Made by a program: the position numbers and the translations under genes
Notes under the pieces: generated by a model
Databases searched by the model: none
The model's input: only the letters and a program-made list of their open reading frames with translations
Told to the model about the DNA's origin: nothing
Part shown: positions 5,417 to 5,431 of the stretch, in pieces
Position numbering within the stretch: position 1 is the first letter of the stretch
Layout of the letters: each line of letters starts with the position of its first letter
Assembly: GCA_003559585.1 (NCBI GenBank)
Contig: PWKX01000133.1
Span: 1-5,431 of the forward strand
Direction: 5' to 3'
Source of the DNA: Mollicutes bacterium
Lineage (GTDB): Bacteria > Bacillota_I > Bacilli_A > Izemoplasmatales > Izemoplasmataceae
Length of the DNA: 5,431 nt

Positions 5417-5431
5417 ATGCATAACACAAAA
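5417..5431 (+). CDS. Possible start of a gene running off the right edge
   Basis: An ATG at 5417 is followed by only four codons (His, Asn, Thr, Lys) before the window ends. The purine-rich AGAGAGAG just upstream (5405-5412) could serve as a ribosome site at a plausible distance. The gene would diverge from fic with about 300 bp between them. Nothing can be said about its product. The 5191-5416 interval otherwise holds only a 22-codon frame (5247-5315, MKIANLFEKSIRALPDQLNM then SP), which I do not support as a gene. Confidence 0.3.

Overview
The window looks like an accessory, partly decayed stretch of a bacterial chromosome. Codon use, the AT-rich spacers and the lack of clear Shine-Dalgarno sites at the two large genes suggest Bacteroidota or the related Balneolota. 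That assignment is an inference from style; no rRNA or other marker is present. Two large genes are intact and point towards each other. The rest is repeats, pseudogenes and regulatory DNA.

Left part (1-680): a repeat cluster built around short sequences that resemble the 3' end of a tRNA gene (GGTTCAAGTCCTGCCGGGCCCA). Two related units of about 115-117 bp lie on either side of a small GIY-YIG endonuclease-type gene (230-475), which an in-frame TAA has broken. A strong intrinsic terminator hairpin lies between the tRNA-like end and that gene. The second repeat unit is more decayed. This has the look of repeated insertion at a tRNA 3' end.

Middle (681-3271): about 450 bp with no recognisable gene, then an 18-bp palindrome (1061-1078) just ahead of a 713-aa protein. 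That protein fuses an archaeo-eukaryotic-type primase domain (DFD and SGNGGH motifs) to a complete SF2 DEAD/DEAH-like helicase (GSGKT, DECHH, TATP, QYIGRITR). This is the architecture of the predicted TOTE-type conflict (defence) systems.

Right part (3250-5431): on the minus strand, a broken DUF6398-like gene (3250-3552) with two in-frame stops, no start codon and a truncated C-terminus overlaps the helicase 3' end. Next comes an intact 468-aa Fic-family AMP-transferase (3710-5116, minus). It has an AbiEi-like winged-helix N-terminus, a class II inhibitory motif (SNFIEG) and the full catalytic motif (HPFADGNGRVAR). Two identical 18-bp direct repeats 31 bp apart lie just upstream of its start and are a likely operator. 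A plausible start of another plus-strand gene lies at the extreme right edge.

Taken together, a primase-helicase conflict protein, a Fic protein with a DNA-binding head, a mobile-type GIY-YIG remnant and a decayed DUF6398 gene suggest a small defence or mobile-element island. No shared operon links the two intact genes, so any functional partnership between them is unproven.
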